From: Enterococcus gallinarum NBRC 100675 | GTDB taxonomy: Bacteria > Bacillota > Bacilli > Lactobacillales > Enterococcaceae | Assembly (NCBI RefSeq): GCF_001544275.1 | Contig: NZ_BCQE01000005.1 | Location: 62,001-126,000, forward strand | DNA: 64,000 nucleotides | Reading direction: 5' to 3' | Part shown: piece by piece, positions 41,319 through 51,108 of the stretch | Layout: every line of letters starts with the position of its first letter | Numbering within the stretch: position 1 is the stretch's first letter | Program-made: the position numbers and the translations under genes | The notes under the pieces: generated by a model | The model's database searches: none | Told to the model about the DNA's origin: nothing | What the model saw: only the letters and a program-made list of their open reading frames with translations

Positions 41319-42672
41319 TCTCTATCACTCCTCTTAGCATAGGTTGGAATTTCAAGGCTGTCTCTTGGCGTTCTTCTTCTGCAACAGAATCGGCGACGAT
41401 CCCGCATCCTGCGTAAAGGATGCCTTCTGTCCCATGAAAAACACCAGAACGAATCGCTACTGCAAATTCTCCGATATCTTCTTGGATCCCTAGCCACCCG
41501 ATTGGTCCTCCATATAATCCCCGACGCGCAGGTTCGTGGCTACGAATCCATGCCAGCGCATCAGCTTTTGGCTCCCCACCTAGGGCTGGTGTCGGATGCA
41601 GCTTAGCCACTGCTTCTAAAAAAGAAACAGCGGGCTTCCGCTTGCCAGACAAAGGCACGAATAAGTGCTGAATGTCGCGATTCTTGATGATCGATCGAGC
41701 CTCTGAATGGAACCCTTCCGCCAATAAGGAAGACAACGCCTGCTCCAGGCGATTGACAACTACTTGATGCTCATGGGTATTTTTGGGATCAGTTAATAAT
41801 GCATCAGCTATTTGCTGATCTTCTGCTGGTGTGCTGCCTCGAGGCGCAGACCCTGCAATGCTGACTGTCTCGAAATGACTGGCAGTCGCCTTTAACAAGC
41901 GCTCCGGTGTGGCACCAATAAACGAAACCTCGTCTTCAAAAGCAAAGAGATAGGTATTGGTTTGTTGCTCTGCAAGACGGGCCAACACCGCAAAGGAATC
42001 AATCTCCTGCTTGGTAGTGATTTTCATTCGCCGAGCTAAAACAACCTTCTCCAAAGGCGTTTTTGCAGAGCGTATCGCTGCGACTGTCTCATCGACCGCT
42101 TTTACCCATTGTGGTACGTCTAATTCTGTTTGCTGCAACAAACAAGCCCCTACAGGCTGTTGCGTTTGTTTTCCCCATTGCTCAACGAGTTGTTGTAAAT
42201 CAGCAAACTGTGCGAACAGCGTTTCCACGTCATTCGTATCCTTCGCTTCGACGGTCAAGACCACACCATACACATCATTTATTTTTCTAAAAAGAATTTT
42301 CGGCAACACAAAAAGACCATTGCCGATTGTGCCCCATTCTGCTGCTCCTTGGTTTTGTTCATCAAAAGCAAAAGCACCTAATAATGTAGCAGACATTTGG
42401 TCCGTATTTGGTTGAAAATGCTGCTTTTTAAGGTTTCGACGCTGCCGCTCAAAATCAGTCAATGATGGGTTCGCGTAGCGTTTCACACTGCCGATACCCA
42501 AAAAACAGGTTGCTTGATCTGATGATCGCCAAAAATAACGTTCACCAATAAATTGACTGGCAGCAGCATATAACTGAACAAAATCACAAGGTGCAAGTGG
42601 GTAATAATGACTAAACACCTTTTTGCCAGCAGCTAATGCATGTTGATACTCATTCTTTGATTTGCTGTTCAA
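41296..42672 (-). CDS. menF: Isochorismate synthase
   Basis: 458 aa chorismate-utilising enzyme. C-terminal motifs include SIAGSAPRG, FVPLSGKRK, HPTPALGGEPKADALAWI and the Mg-binding region near GCGIVADSVAEEE. It isomerises chorismate to isochorismate, the first committed step. The start is a TTG at 42670-42672 inside the end of menE (23-nt overlap); no in-frame ATG is available until far inside the protein. Confidence 0.93.
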   Translation of the reverse strand: MNSKSKNEYQHALAAGKKVFSHYYPLAPCDFVQLYAAASQFIGERYFWRSSDQATCFLGIGSVKRYANPSLTDFERQRRNLKKQHFQPNTDQMSATLLGAFAFDEQNQGAAEWGTIGNGLFVLPKILFRKINDVYGVVLTVEAKDTNDVETLFAQFADLQQLVEQWGKQTQQPVGACLLQQTELDVPQWVKAVDETVAAIRSAKTPLEKVVLARRMKITTKQEIDSFAVLARLAEQQTNTYLFAFEDEVSFIGATPERLLKATASHFETVSIAGSAPRGSTPAEDQQIADALLTDPKNTHEHQVVVNRLEQALSSLLAEGFHSEARSIIKNRDIQHLFVPLSGKRKPAVSFLEAVAKLHPTPALGGEPKADALAWIRSHEPARRGLYGGPIGWLGIQEDIGEFAVAIRSGVFHGTEGILYAGCGIVADSVAEEERQETALKFQPMLRGVIENESASHD

Positions 42673-44113
42673 TGTAGTTCACTCTTTCTTCTGTCAGCAA
42701 TACACGCTTTACTATTTTCCCGCTAGCGGTACGCGGCATTTCTTTTACTTGATAATAGCGGCGGGGGTGTTTGTACCGAGCAAGCTGTGGAGTTAGATAG
42801 GCGATCAATTCTGGTAATGTAATCGGCTCTTTGAGTGTAAGATAAGCAACCGGCTCTTGTCCCCACACTCCACTTGGCTCACCCACCACTGCCGCTTCTT
42901 CAATTGCAGGGTGGCTAACTAATGCCTGTTCAACTTCAGCTGGATAAATATTTTCGCCACCGGAAATAATCAATTCACTCAAACGAGATACCACATATAA
43001 ATACCCTTCAGAATCCAAATAGCCAAGATCACCGGTGGCAAACCAGCCATCCTGCGTCCACTGCTCCTCCCCGCGATCATTCAAATAGCACGTAACGATC
43101 GCAGGTCCTTGCAACTGGATTTCCCCCAGTTTTCCTTCTTTTTCGACAACAGATTCCTTCAAAGACTGCGACTGAATCCGCAAATTGACTTGTGCTAATG
43201 GTAATCCAGCAGAACCAATTTTTTCCTCGGCTTTATCTGGAGGCAAAGCAACGACTTGCGAACAAGTTTCAGTCATCCCATAGGATTGAATAACTGATAA
43301 GCACTTGTCTTGGCATTGCATCAAGACTGATCGGGCAATCGGACCACCACCTAAAAGAATATAGCGCAATGAAGGATAACCAGTGTCTCCAGTCAAAGGC
43401 AAAAGATCGGTCAGCATTTTGGTCACTAACGAGAGCAACGTTCCTTTACCAACAGCCAGGTCTGATGCGATTTGCTGCGCATCGAATCGATCATATAATC
43501 GAACACTGATCCCTAAAATCAAGGAACGCAACAAAATTGATAAACCGCTAATATGATACAACGGAACTACACAACACCAGCAGTCGTCAGCAATCACCGA
43601 CAAGTTGATCTGCGTAGCTTGTGCACTGGCAAAATGGTTGCCAAATGTTTGAGGCACGCCTTTGGGATTACCCGTCGTGCCAGAAGTGTACATGATCGAT
43701 GCAACTTGTGTTTTTTGGTAAATCGAAATCGGCGCAGAAAAAATTCGTTCTTGCAATTTGCCAAAAGGTAGGAGCTTGATTGTCGGCAAGGTAAGCGATC
43801 GATTTGTGACTACCCACTGACAAGCAGCATCATTTAATTGATAGTACAGCTCTTTTTCAGTCAATCGAGTGTTTAAGAACTGAATTTGTTTTCCTAATTC
43901 CCAAAGTGCCAAAATCGTGAAATACATCTCAGGAGAGTTATTGCTTAAAATCGCTACTCGCTCGATTGTTTGAGGAATCCGATGTTCATAATAGCAAGCA
44001 TAAGCCGTGACTTCTTTTTGCAAGGCAGCAAACGACCAGCTTTTATCTTGCCAATAAAAAGCTGGTCGTTCTGGATGAAGTTGTGCTTGCCGTTGCAGCC
44101 AACTACCATTCAT
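42650..44113 (-). CDS. menE: o-Succinylbenzoate-CoA ligase
   Basis: 487 aa ANL superfamily. P-loop MYTSGTTGNPKG, adenylate motif QSYGMTETCSQ, WFATGDLG and the C-terminal lysine motif PRTASGKIVKR are all canonical. It forms OSB-CoA. The ATG overlaps the menB stop in a TAATG, so it is coupled to menB. Confidence 0.94.
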   Translation of the reverse strand: MNGSWLQRQAQLHPERPAFYWQDKSWSFAALQKEVTAYACYYEHRIPQTIERVAILSNNSPEMYFTILALWELGKQIQFLNTRLTEKELYYQLNDAACQWVVTNRSLTLPTIKLLPFGKLQERIFSAPISIYQKTQVASIMYTSGTTGNPKGVPQTFGNHFASAQATQINLSVIADDCWCCVVPLYHISGLSILLRSLILGISVRLYDRFDAQQIASDLAVGKGTLLSLVTKMLTDLLPLTGDTGYPSLRYILLGGGPIARSVLMQCQDKCLSVIQSYGMTETCSQVVALPPDKAEEKIGSAGLPLAQVNLRIQSQSLKESVVEKEGKLGEIQLQGPAIVTCYLNDRGEEQWTQDGWFATGDLGYLDSEGYLYVVSRLSELIISGGENIYPAEVEQALVSHPAIEEAAVVGEPSGVWGQEPVAYLTLKEPITLPELIAYLTPQLARYKHPRRYYQVKEMPRTASGKIVKRVLLTEERVNYIEQQIKE

Positions 44114-44928
44114 TAAGGGAATTTAGGGAATTGGTCGAAATTAGGCTGACGTTTTTCTTTAAACGCATCGCGGCCTTCTTTTGCTTCATCCATTGTGTAA
44201 TACAATAAGGTCGCATCGCCAGCAAGTTGTTGGATTCCGGCTAGCCCATCTGTATCGGCATTCATTGAGGCTTTGATCATGCGCAAAGCCAATGGGCTTT
44301 TTTGCAGCATCGTTTCTGCCCATTCCATCGTCACATCTTCCACTTGATCAAGAGGAACGACTGTATTGATCCAGTTCATTGCTAAAGCTTCTTCTGCTGT
44401 ATACTGTTTCGTCATAAACCAAACTTCTTTGGCTTTCTTGTGGCCAATCGTTCGAGCAAGATAGCCTGAACCGTAACCACCATCGAAACTGCCGACATTC
44501 GGTCCTGTTTGACCAAATTTCGCATTATCTGCCGCGATCGTTAGATCACAAACCAGCTGCAGCACGTTTCCGCCGCCAATAGACCAACCTTTGACCATAG
44601 CGATCACCGGTTTTGGTAATGTCCGGATCAAACGTTGCAAGTCCAGCACATTGAGACGAGGAACTTGATCTTCACCAACATAGCCGCCATGTCCGCGAAC
44701 TTTTTGGTCACCGCCAGAACAAAAAGCTTTGTCGCCAGCCCCTGTTAGAATGATCACACCAATGCCAGGTTCATCGCGACTGATTGAAAAAGCATCGATC
44801 ATTTCAAACACCGTTTTCGGTGTAAAGGCGTTGTGGACTTCTGGACGATTGATCGTGATCTTCGCCACTTTGCCGTGCTGTTCAAATAAAATTTCATCGT
44901 ATTCCTTTAAGGTTTTCCATTCTCTCAT
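44113..44928 (-). CDS. menB: 1,4-Dihydroxy-2-naphthoyl-CoA synthase
   Basis: 271 aa crotonase fold. Oxyanion loops [15 protein letters not shown] and [21 protein letters not shown], plus [20 protein letters not shown] as in the MenB family. It closes the naphthoquinol ring from OSB-CoA. First gene of the operon; AGGAGG lies upstream and a TATAAT -10 sits at 44959-44964. Confidence 0.95.
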   Translation of the reverse strand: MREWKTLKEYDEILFEQHGKVAKITINRPEVHNAFTPKTVFEMIDAFSISRDEPGIGVIILTGAGDKAFCSGGDQKVRGHGGYVGEDQVPRLNVLDLQRLIRTLPKPVIAMVKGWSIGGGNVLQLVCDLTIAADNAKFGQTGPNVGSFDGGYGSGYLARTIGHKKAKEVWFMTKQYTAEEALAMNWINTVVPLDQVEDVTMEWAETMLQKSPLALRMIKASMNADTDGLAGIQQLAGDATLLYYTMDEAKEGRDAFKEKRQPNFDQFPKFP

Positions 44929-44958
44929 TACAGGTTCCTCCTTATGTCACATGTTTCC

Positions 44959-45020
44959 ATTATACACATTTCTGAGCGAATTTCGTCAGAAATTGCTTTC
45001 TGTCAAACGTTTGTTATAAT
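44959..45020. promoter_or_regulatory. Divergent promoters of menB and the thioesterase gene
   Basis: Minus strand: -10 TATAAT (44959-44964) for menB, -35 weak. Plus strand: -35 TTGCTT (44993-44998), 16-bp spacer, -10 TATAAT (45015-45020) for the thioesterase. Both start from the same short interval. Confidence 0.6.
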
Positions 45021-45054
45021 CAAATCATCAAATTCTCAGAAAACGAGGGACTCC

Positions 45055-45420
45055 ATGAACTTACTTGACTATTTAGGCATCCAGATCGAAGAAACAACCG
45101 CTACTCAGGTTCGGTTATCTTTAGTGGTCACCGATCGGCATAAACAACCTTTTGGTATTCTGCACGGTGGTATCAATGCCGTCTTGATTGAAACAGCTTG
45201 TAGCCTAGGGGCAAATCAAGCCGTAGCTGAAGACCAGTTTGCCGCCGCGATTGATCTGCAAGTCAATCATTTAAAAGCGGTCAAACAAGGAACTGTTACT
45301 GTGGAAGCTGTCCCTGATCGAATCGGTGGAAAGATCCAAACTTGGCAAGCTACGATCAGACAATCCGACGGCACGAAAACGGCTGTCGGACGTTGTACAT
45401 TAACTGCCGTCACCAAATAA
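45055..45420 (+). CDS. menI: Hotdog-fold thioesterase, probable DHNA-CoA thioesterase
   Basis: 121 aa single hotdog domain with FGILHGGINAVLIETACSLGAN, the catalytic Glu region of the PaaI/MenI group. Divergent from menB, it most likely hydrolyses 1,4-dihydroxy-2-naphthoyl-CoA, the step the six-gene operon lacks. That substrate is inferred from context; related enzymes act on other aromatic CoA esters. The ATG at 45055 has GAGGGA upstream and matches the domain start; a longer in-frame start at 44944 overlaps the promoters and is rejected. Confidence 0.8.
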   Translation: MNLLDYLGIQIEETTATQVRLSLVVTDRHKQPFGILHGGINAVLIETACSLGANQAVAEDQFAAAIDLQVNHLKAVKQGTVTVEAVPDRIGGKIQTWQATIRQSDGTKTAVGRCTLTAVTK

Positions 45421-45463
45421 AAAGAAGAAGTACTGCAACCAGTACTTCTTCTTTTTGATTGTC
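45418..45463. terminator. Bidirectional terminator
   Basis: AAAAAGAAGAAGTACTG pairs with CAGTACTTCTTCTTTTT (TTTTT on each strand), between the thioesterase gene (+) and the DUF2922 gene (-). Confidence 0.85.
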
Positions 45464-45499
45464 GAGCATTTCTTGATGAACTTTCTATTTCAACTTATT

Positions 45500-45712
45500 T
45501 CAAAACAATGGCGTCTCAATCGTCTCTACGATTTTGGCGCCAGACAGCTCCTCGTAATAACGGACACCATCTGATTCAAAGATACCGATTTTTGTAATAT
45601 TCTCCATTGCTGTCCGTGCTGCTTCTGCCGTTATCTCTTCATCAAAAACTTTTGGCTGCAATGTGTGTTTTTTGCCCTCACTAGTCAAAAATAATGCATG
45701 AAGCTTTTTCAT
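45500..45712 (-). CDS. DUF2922 small protein
   Basis: 70 aa. Beta-rich, with the family pattern LHALFLTSEGKKHTLQPKV and a Lys-rich N-terminus; no membrane segment. AAAGGAGAG precedes the ATG. It follows the DUF1659 gene by 17 bp; the two families occur as a pair in Bacilli. Function unknown. Confidence 0.75.
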   Translation of the reverse strand: MKKLHALFLTSEGKKHTLQPKVFDEEITAEAARTAMENITKIGIFESDGVRYYEELSGAKIVETIETPLF

Positions 45713-45729
45713 TGCTTTCTCTCCTTTCG

Positions 45730-45933
45730 TTATTTTACGTACTCATTCTGGATCGTTTCTACCACGCCAGCCAAAGACGCATTCTTAGAAAATCCTGCCA
45801 TGGCTTCACCAAACGCTAACATCTTAGCCTCCTCTGGAGCATTCATGACTTGATTGACGGTCTGGCTGACAGTTTTTTCTGCATCTGGTGCTTGGATTCG
45901 AATCGTCAGCCTTGTGGTGGTTTTGGTCTTCAT
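45730..45933 (-). CDS. DUF1659 small protein
   Basis: 67 aa. Matches the DUF1659 layout: TTRLTIRIQAPDAEKTVSQTVNQV then a helix and short tail. GAGGAGG precedes the ATG. First gene of a two-gene unit with DUF2922. Function unknown; both are small cytosolic proteins of the length of a single beta-alpha domain. Confidence 0.75.
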   Translation of the reverse strand: MKTKTTTRLTIRIQAPDAEKTVSQTVNQVMNAPEEAKMLAFGEAMAGFSKNASLAGVVETIQNEYVK

Positions 45934-46049
45934 CGCTTCTTTTCCTCCTCTATTGAGTTTTGATTGCTTCGTAAGTGGCGCCCTTACATATCTATAAACG
46001 AATCAAATACGCAAAAGTAAAAAATAAAATTGGTTTGACTCGCTCTTTT

Positions 46050-46078
46050 TTTACAGAAAGTGCTGCTTTCGTTATAAT
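46050..46078 (+). promoter_or_regulatory. Promoter of the AI-2E family gene
   Basis: -35 TTTACA and -10 TATAAT with a 17-bp spacer, 25 nt before the start codon at 46104. Confidence 0.7.
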
Positions 46079-46103
46079 GAGGCTAAGAAAGTGAGGCTCT
46101 TCT

Positions 46104-47282
46104 ATGAAAAAAAACCGTTTAATCCAATTTTTAGGAGGAAAAACCAGCTATTATGTACTGGGATTGATCATTCTCTGTGCGATCGCTGCTTTTTTACTTA
46201 AACAAATCTCGTTTCTTTTTGATCCTTTTTTTGTCATTATTTCTACTCTTATTCCACCATTTTTATTCGGCCTGATCTTGTACTATTTGTTCAATCCGTT
46301 GGTTGATCGCTTAGAAACGAAAAAGATTCCCCGCATTGTTTCCATTGGCGGGATCTATCTTCTGATTCTTTTAGTGATCGTTTTGGCTGGGTTTCAGCTT
46401 TATCCAATCATCCAAAAACAAACAACCGATTTGATCAATCAATTCCCAGATTTGATTGCTGATTTCGAGCGAAATGCTGACTCATTCCTAGCGAATACGC
46501 CATTTGGTACTCAAATTGATCAAATCACGGATACTCTTCAAAAAGTTGCCAACAATATCATGGATTTCATTGGTGACTATTGGCAAACTGGTGCTGCAGG
46601 GCTTAGCAGTATCTTTTCGACGATCTCAACGTTGTTTATCGCATTGTTTACAGGACCGATCATTGCTTTTTTCTTACTAAGAAATCCAAACAAGTTTTAT
46701 TATTCTCTCCTGTCAATCGTACCACCGCGATTTCGTAAAGATTTCAACACGATCGTAAAGATCGCTGACCTACAAGTTGGTGCCTTTCTGAAAGGACAGA
46801 TTATTTCTTCCTTTATTTTAGGCGGAATTTATTGGGTGATTTTTTTGCTGATTGGTTTAGAATATGCAAGTATCTTGGCGATCGCTGCCGGGATTTTATG
46901 TATCATTCCATATATCGGTCCATTTATCGTCTTCTTCCCGGCCCTTTTCATCGCGGCACAAGATTCAACAGGAATGCTGATCAAATTCCTGATTGCTTGG
47001 TTCGCCGTACAACTGCTTCATGGTGACTTGGTCGTTCCTCGTGTAATGGGAGATCGTCTGCAGATCCATCCGATCACGATTCTCGTTGTTTTATTAGTTA
47101 TGGGGGATTTGATGGGGATCGTAGGTGTCATTTTCGGAATACCGATCTACTGTCTCTTAAAAGTATTAGTGGTGTATGGATTCCGCAAATTCAAACAACG
47201 GTACAATACCTATTACGGCGACGAAGGCAAGTATTTTCACAGTGAATTCACCAGTGAAGACTATTTAAAAGATGAGCAGTAA
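46104..47282 (+). CDS. AI-2E family transporter
   Basis: 392 aa. About eight hydrophobic segments (for example 17-33, 40-62, 80-102, 155-195, 230-290, 310-355) with the family motif around GPFIVFFPALFIA and LLHGDLVVPRVMGDRLQIHPITILVVLL. Members include the AI-2 exporter TqsA and Na+/H+ antiporter-like proteins, so the name does not fix the substrate. Single-gene unit with its own promoter and terminator. Confidence 0.85.
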   Translation: MKKNRLIQFLGGKTSYYVLGLIILCAIAAFLLKQISFLFDPFFVIISTLIPPFLFGLILYYLFNPLVDRLETKKIPRIVSIGGIYLLILLVIVLAGFQLYPIIQKQTTDLINQFPDLIADFERNADSFLANTPFGTQIDQITDTLQKVANNIMDFIGDYWQTGAAGLSSIFSTISTLFIALFTGPIIAFFLLRNPNKFYYSLLSIVPPRFRKDFNTIVKIADLQVGAFLKGQIISSFILGGIYWVIFLLIGLEYASILAIAAGILCIIPYIGPFIVFFPALFIAAQDSTGMLIKFLIAWFAVQLLHGDLVVPRVMGDRLQIHPITILVVLLVMGDLMGIVGVIFGIPIYCLLKVLVVYGFRKFKQRYNTYYGDEGKYFHSEFTSEDYLKDEQ

Positions 47283-47322
47283 AAGAGAGAGAATCGCTTA
47301 AGCGCGGTTCTCTCTCTTTTCA
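47280..47322. terminator. Bidirectional terminator
   Basis: AAAAGAGAGAGAA(TCG) pairs with (CGG)TTCTCTCTCTTTT, between the AI-2E gene (+) and the GyrI-like gene (-). Confidence 0.8.
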
Positions 47323-47360
47323 TTATGTGTTTTCATTTAGTACACCAACGGCTAAATGGA

Positions 47361-48002
47361 TCAAGCGGGTTCTTTGTTTGTTCCGGTTACCCGCCAGCGT
47401 AAGACGGTTTTTGCTTTTTCTGGTACTGTCTTTCGCGGATCTGACAGATAGATCTCCCGATGCTGATAATTGCCCATCGTGGGAACAATTGATAGACCGT
47501 GGGCTTCGCAATAGCCTTGCATTTTCGCAAACGTTTCTGTTTCTGTGTCAAAAGGACCGATGTGACAAGCTTGCACAGACCAGCCTTCTCGGTATTCTTC
47601 GAAACGAATTCGTTCCAAAAAACGATTTTCTTTTTTCTTCATGACTTGTGTCAACTGTTCGGCGGCTAAATCAGCAGTTACTTGTTCCGGTTGCCGAATC
47701 ATGATTTTATAGATCAACTCTTCTTTAGCAATCGGTCCTTGTGGTTTTTCAGGTAAAGTCCATACGCCTTCTAACGGGTACACCGTATACTCAAAAGGCG
47801 TATTGCCGAAGGAGCCTTTTTTCAATCCCATGCGCAATCCATAGGCCATCATATAAAGTGCACTGACCTGCTCGGAAAATTCAGGACGGTTAGGATTTCC
47901 TTCGCCAGTCAACGTAATGAACTGATAAGCAGGCACTTCGATCAGCTGTGGTTCTTTTGGTAAATAGTAAGCTTTTTCTTGTTTTCGCCATTCATATTTC
48001 AT
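47361..48002 (-). CDS. GyrI-like small-molecule-binding protein
   Basis: 213 aa, two pseudo-repeats of the SHS2/GyrI effector-binding fold (PQLIEVPAYQFITLTGEGNPN and ECHIGPFDTETETFAKM-like region near 150-170). No DNA-binding domain. Such proteins bind or hydrolyse small hydrophobic compounds, and some act as stand-alone effectors. AAAGGAG precedes the ATG. No partner regulator is adjacent. Confidence 0.8.
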   Translation of the reverse strand: MKYEWRKQEKAYYLPKEPQLIEVPAYQFITLTGEGNPNRPEFSEQVSALYMMAYGLRMGLKKGSFGNTPFEYTVYPLEGVWTLPEKPQGPIAKEELIYKIMIRQPEQVTADLAAEQLTQVMKKKENRFLERIRFEEYREGWSVQACHIGPFDTETETFAKMQGYCEAHGLSIVPTMGNYQHREIYLSDPRKTVPEKAKTVLRWRVTGTNKEPA

Positions 48003-48096
48003 TGTCCAAACTCCTTTTTTGTAAAGTGTACCACAATCAAAGAGATTGGTTCATAAATAATCCAACCAGCGAATTTTTTGGCTGCTTTTTTGACGA

Positions 48097-48768
48097 TCAG
48101 CCTTTTTGACTTTCAAAGCGGGCAGCAAATCGTTTTTCTAAGCGATGTTGGAGCGCTTCGATCCCGATACACAACAACCAATAAATGATCGCCACTAACA
48201 CGTACATCGACATATAATCAAACGTCCGGCCGCCAACAATTTTGGCTTTTTGAAAAATGTCCGGGATCGTGATCATTGCCGCTAACGAGGTTCCTTTCAA
48301 TAGGTCCATCGCGACATTGCTCAATGCTGGGACCGATATGCGAAATGCCTGAGGCAGAATGATCAACCGCAATGTTTTAGAAAAACTCAATCCCAGAGCA
48401 TACGCTGCATCCCATTGCCCGCGATCCACTCCGGCGATCGATCCTCGATAAATTTCTCCAATAAAGGCACTGCTAGTCAAACTAAAACAAATAATGGCAG
48501 CTGTCAATGCGGGTAATTGATACGGCAATCCGAAATAGAGCAAAAACAACAGCACCAATGCAGGTACTCCTCGCAGAAAGGAGATATAGCCTCGAACGAT
48601 CCCTCTTACCCAAGGGTTTTGAAGCATCCCCAGAAAAGTCAGCAATAAACCTAATGCATTTCCTGCGAGAAAAGAAGCAATGGCAATCCCTAACGTATAG
48701 GATAACCCTGTCAGTAAAAAAGGAAGCGACTCCCACATCAGTGGAAGATCAAGAGTTGGGATATACAT
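48097..48768 (-). CDS. Polar amino acid ABC transporter permease
   Basis: 223 aa, HisM/GlnP family. Five membrane segments; the EAA loop is seen as GEIYRGSIAGVDRGQWDAAYALG with downstream ILPQAFRISVPALSN. It pairs with the overlapping substrate-binding lipoprotein gene. No ATP-binding subunit gene is adjacent, so the pair must borrow an ATPase from elsewhere or the ATPase gene has been lost. Confidence 0.88.
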   Translation of the reverse strand: MYIPTLDLPLMWESLPFLLTGLSYTLGIAIASFLAGNALGLLLTFLGMLQNPWVRGIVRGYISFLRGVPALVLLFLLYFGLPYQLPALTAAIICFSLTSSAFIGEIYRGSIAGVDRGQWDAAYALGLSFSKTLRLIILPQAFRISVPALSNVAMDLLKGTSLAAMITIPDIFQKAKIVGGRTFDYMSMYVLVAIIYWLLCIGIEALQHRLEKRFAARFESQKG

Positions 48769-49610
48769 TACTTCTCAACCTTTTGGATCTCTTTGTCAGA
48801 TGGTACAGATACATCTGTTTGGAAGTATTTTTCGGAAATTTCTTTTAACGTTCCGTCTGCTTTCATCTCTTTTAAAACACGATTGACTTCGTCATGCAAT
48901 GCTTGGTTGTCTTTCGCAAAAAGAAAGCCTGTTTCGTTCGGATTGAAGTAGACATCTTCCAAGATTTTAACTGGAATATCTGGCAAAGCTGCCACCGACA
49001 TTTTTTGCAGATAATAATCATTAAGAATCACATCGGTCCGTCCGTTTGCCACATCGGTCAGATACTGGTCATTCGTGGCGTTATCATAGGTCACAAGTTT
49101 CGCACCATATTCTTCGGCTAACTTCATGTAGCTTGTATTGGGTTCTCCCGCTGCTTTTTTGCCTGCTAAATCATCGAGAGAGGCAATGCCAGAATCATCG
49201 CTTTTTCGCACGATCATACTGTCAAATGAATACTTGATTGGTTCAGACAGACGAAACTTATCCCCACGGTCTCCGCTGAGACCGAAATCATTTGCGGCAA
49301 AGTCCGCTTCACCTCTAGTCAAGGACGCCACTTGTCCGTCTACGTTGTATTCTTTGAACTGGATCGAAACACCCATCCGCTTGGCTACTTCTTTTGCAAC
49401 GTCTACGTCATAGCCAACTAATTGATTGTCATCATTGTAATAAGAGGAAGGAAATAACGTACCTGACGTAGCAACCGTCAATTCTTTTGACTCTTGAACA
49501 CGACTTAAACTATTGTCCTCTTTAGCCTTACTTCCGCAAGCACCTAACAACATCACAAAGGCACCTAATACAACGATATTTTTCCACTTGTTTATTTTGT
49601 TTGTTTTCAT
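48768..49610 (-). CDS. Amino acid ABC transporter substrate-binding lipoprotein
   Basis: 280 aa. Lipoprotein signal with lipobox L22-G-A-C25, then a family 3 periplasmic-binding fold: ELTVATSGTLFPSSYYNDD, GYDVDVAKEVAKRMG and the arginine-binding turn near GDRGDKFRLSEP. The likely ligand is a polar or sulfur amino acid (cystine-type), not certain. The stop overlaps the permease start (TAATG). GGGGG precedes the ATG. Confidence 0.88.
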   Translation of the reverse strand: MKTNKINKWKNIVVLGAFVMLLGACGSKAKEDNSLSRVQESKELTVATSGTLFPSSYYNDDNQLVGYDVDVAKEVAKRMGVSIQFKEYNVDGQVASLTRGEADFAANDFGLSGDRGDKFRLSEPIKYSFDSMIVRKSDDSGIASLDDLAGKKAAGEPNTSYMKLAEEYGAKLVTYDNATNDQYLTDVANGRTDVILNDYYLQKMSVAALPDIPVKILEDVYFNPNETGFLFAKDNQALHDEVNRVLKEMKADGTLKEISEKYFQTDVSVPSDKEIQKVEK

Positions 49611-49656
49611 CTTTATCCCCCTAGAAAATCATTCTTGAACCGTCATTCATCGACAG

Positions 49657-51108
49657 TTATTTTTTAGGCAAATGAAATTGCTCCCATCGTTCAAACAATT
49701 CACCCACTTGAAAAAGTAAATCTTCGCGGCCTTTTGATGCCATAAACTGAATTCCCAATGGCAAACCTTCCTCACTAACAGCTGTTGGAAGGCTGATTGC
49801 AGGTTGGCCCGTTAAATTGGCCAATTGCGTATAGGGCGTCAGTGCCAAACTTTTGTCGAACATCTGATAAATCAAGTCTCCGGCAGCGGCAGCTGTTCGT
49901 CTTTCTATTTCTTGCAGTTCGCGACGAATCGTATCACTTTGCAAATCTTCTTCAATCAATGGCGCCGTTTGTGCTGTTGCAGGGGTCAAAAATAACTCAT
50001 AATCTGCAAACAAAGCTTCCATCGTTACTGCCAGCTGATCCCAATATTGCAATGCCTGAATATAATCGGCAGCCGCTAATTTTTTGCCATATTGGTACAG
50101 CCCCCAAGTCATCAGCTCCATATCTTTCTGTTCCACTGGTCGTTGCAGCATTGCCTCGATTTCAGCAAACATTGCCGCTGTCTCTCCACCATTCATGCGA
50201 TAATAACTTGCCATCATCGTTTGACCGTCAACAGGATATCGGATTTCTGTAACCTGATGTCCTTGATCTTCCAAAAATGCGACAGCTTTTTTGACAGCTG
50301 AGACAGCAGTTTGTGAAACCGGACTCCCGACTGGAGACTCGGTTGTGTACGCAACTCTCAGTGTTCGATTCTGACTGGGTCCATGATGTTTCCATTCGAT
50401 TCTAGGTGCCTGATAGGGAGCCGCCGGTTGAGACGTTCGTAATCCATAAAACAAACGTTCCGTATCTCTCATAGAAAGCGTCAATGCAAAATTGATCGAA
50501 GCACCTTGCCAACTACGCCATTCTTGCGGCCCCACTGGCATAGTTCCTCGCGTCGGTTTTAACCCAATTAGTCCGTTGAAAGAAGCTGGGATACGGATGG
50601 AACCGCCTCCATCACTAGCAGCAGCTAATGGAAATAGTCCAGCCGCTACGACGGCCGCCGCTCCACCGCTGGATCCCCCTGCCGAATAGGCGGACTGCCA
50701 CGGATTGCGTGTTGGACCGTACAATACTGGATCGGTAATATTTTTGAAACCAAATTCCGGGGCATTGGTTTGTCCCAAAGGAATCAATCCCAGCTGTTCC
50801 AGCCCGTTGACAAATGCACTCGTCTGCTCTGCTTTTGCATTTGCAAACAATGCAGCCGCCGATGTGGCCGGCCATCCCGCTTTACTTTGACCTAATATTT
50901 TAAGTGGTATTGGCAGCCCGCCGAATAAAGCCGCTTTTGCTTGCGGATTTTGTTCATATTGTTTAATTGCTGCTTGTCGATCAAAAGAAACAAGCGCATT
51001 TAACGTTGGCTCAACTTGCTGAATTTTTTCTTCGATCCTAGCTGTCAATTCCGAAAAACTGATTTTCTTCTGCGTTAATTGCTCTGCCCAATAGGTCGCA
51101 TCTTCCAT
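49657..51108 (-). CDS. Amidase (amidase signature family)
   Basis: 483 aa. The signature stretch YSAGGSSGGAAAVVAAG and the downstream ASDGGGSIRIPA are intact; likely triad Lys70, cis-Ser about 146 and nucleophile Ser170. It hydrolyses carboxamides; GatA is excluded because there is no gatC/gatB context, and the substrate is unknown. The ATG at 51106-51108 follows GGCGGGGGG; a longer in-frame start at 51159 is less likely. Separate from the ABC pair by 46 bp, same strand. Confidence 0.85.
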   Translation of the reverse strand: MEDATYWAEQLTQKKISFSELTARIEEKIQQVEPTLNALVSFDRQAAIKQYEQNPQAKAALFGGLPIPLKILGQSKAGWPATSAAALFANAKAEQTSAFVNGLEQLGLIPLGQTNAPEFGFKNITDPVLYGPTRNPWQSAYSAGGSSGGAAAVVAAGLFPLAAASDGGGSIRIPASFNGLIGLKPTRGTMPVGPQEWRSWQGASINFALTLSMRDTERLFYGLRTSQPAAPYQAPRIEWKHHGPSQNRTLRVAYTTESPVGSPVSQTAVSAVKKAVAFLEDQGHQVTEIRYPVDGQTMMASYYRMNGGETAAMFAEIEAMLQRPVEQKDMELMTWGLYQYGKKLAAADYIQALQYWDQLAVTMEALFADYELFLTPATAQTAPLIEEDLQSDTIRRELQEIERRTAAAAGDLIYQMFDKSLALTPYTQLANLTGQPAISLPTAVSEEGLPLGIQFMASKGREDLLFQVGELFERWEQFHLPKK

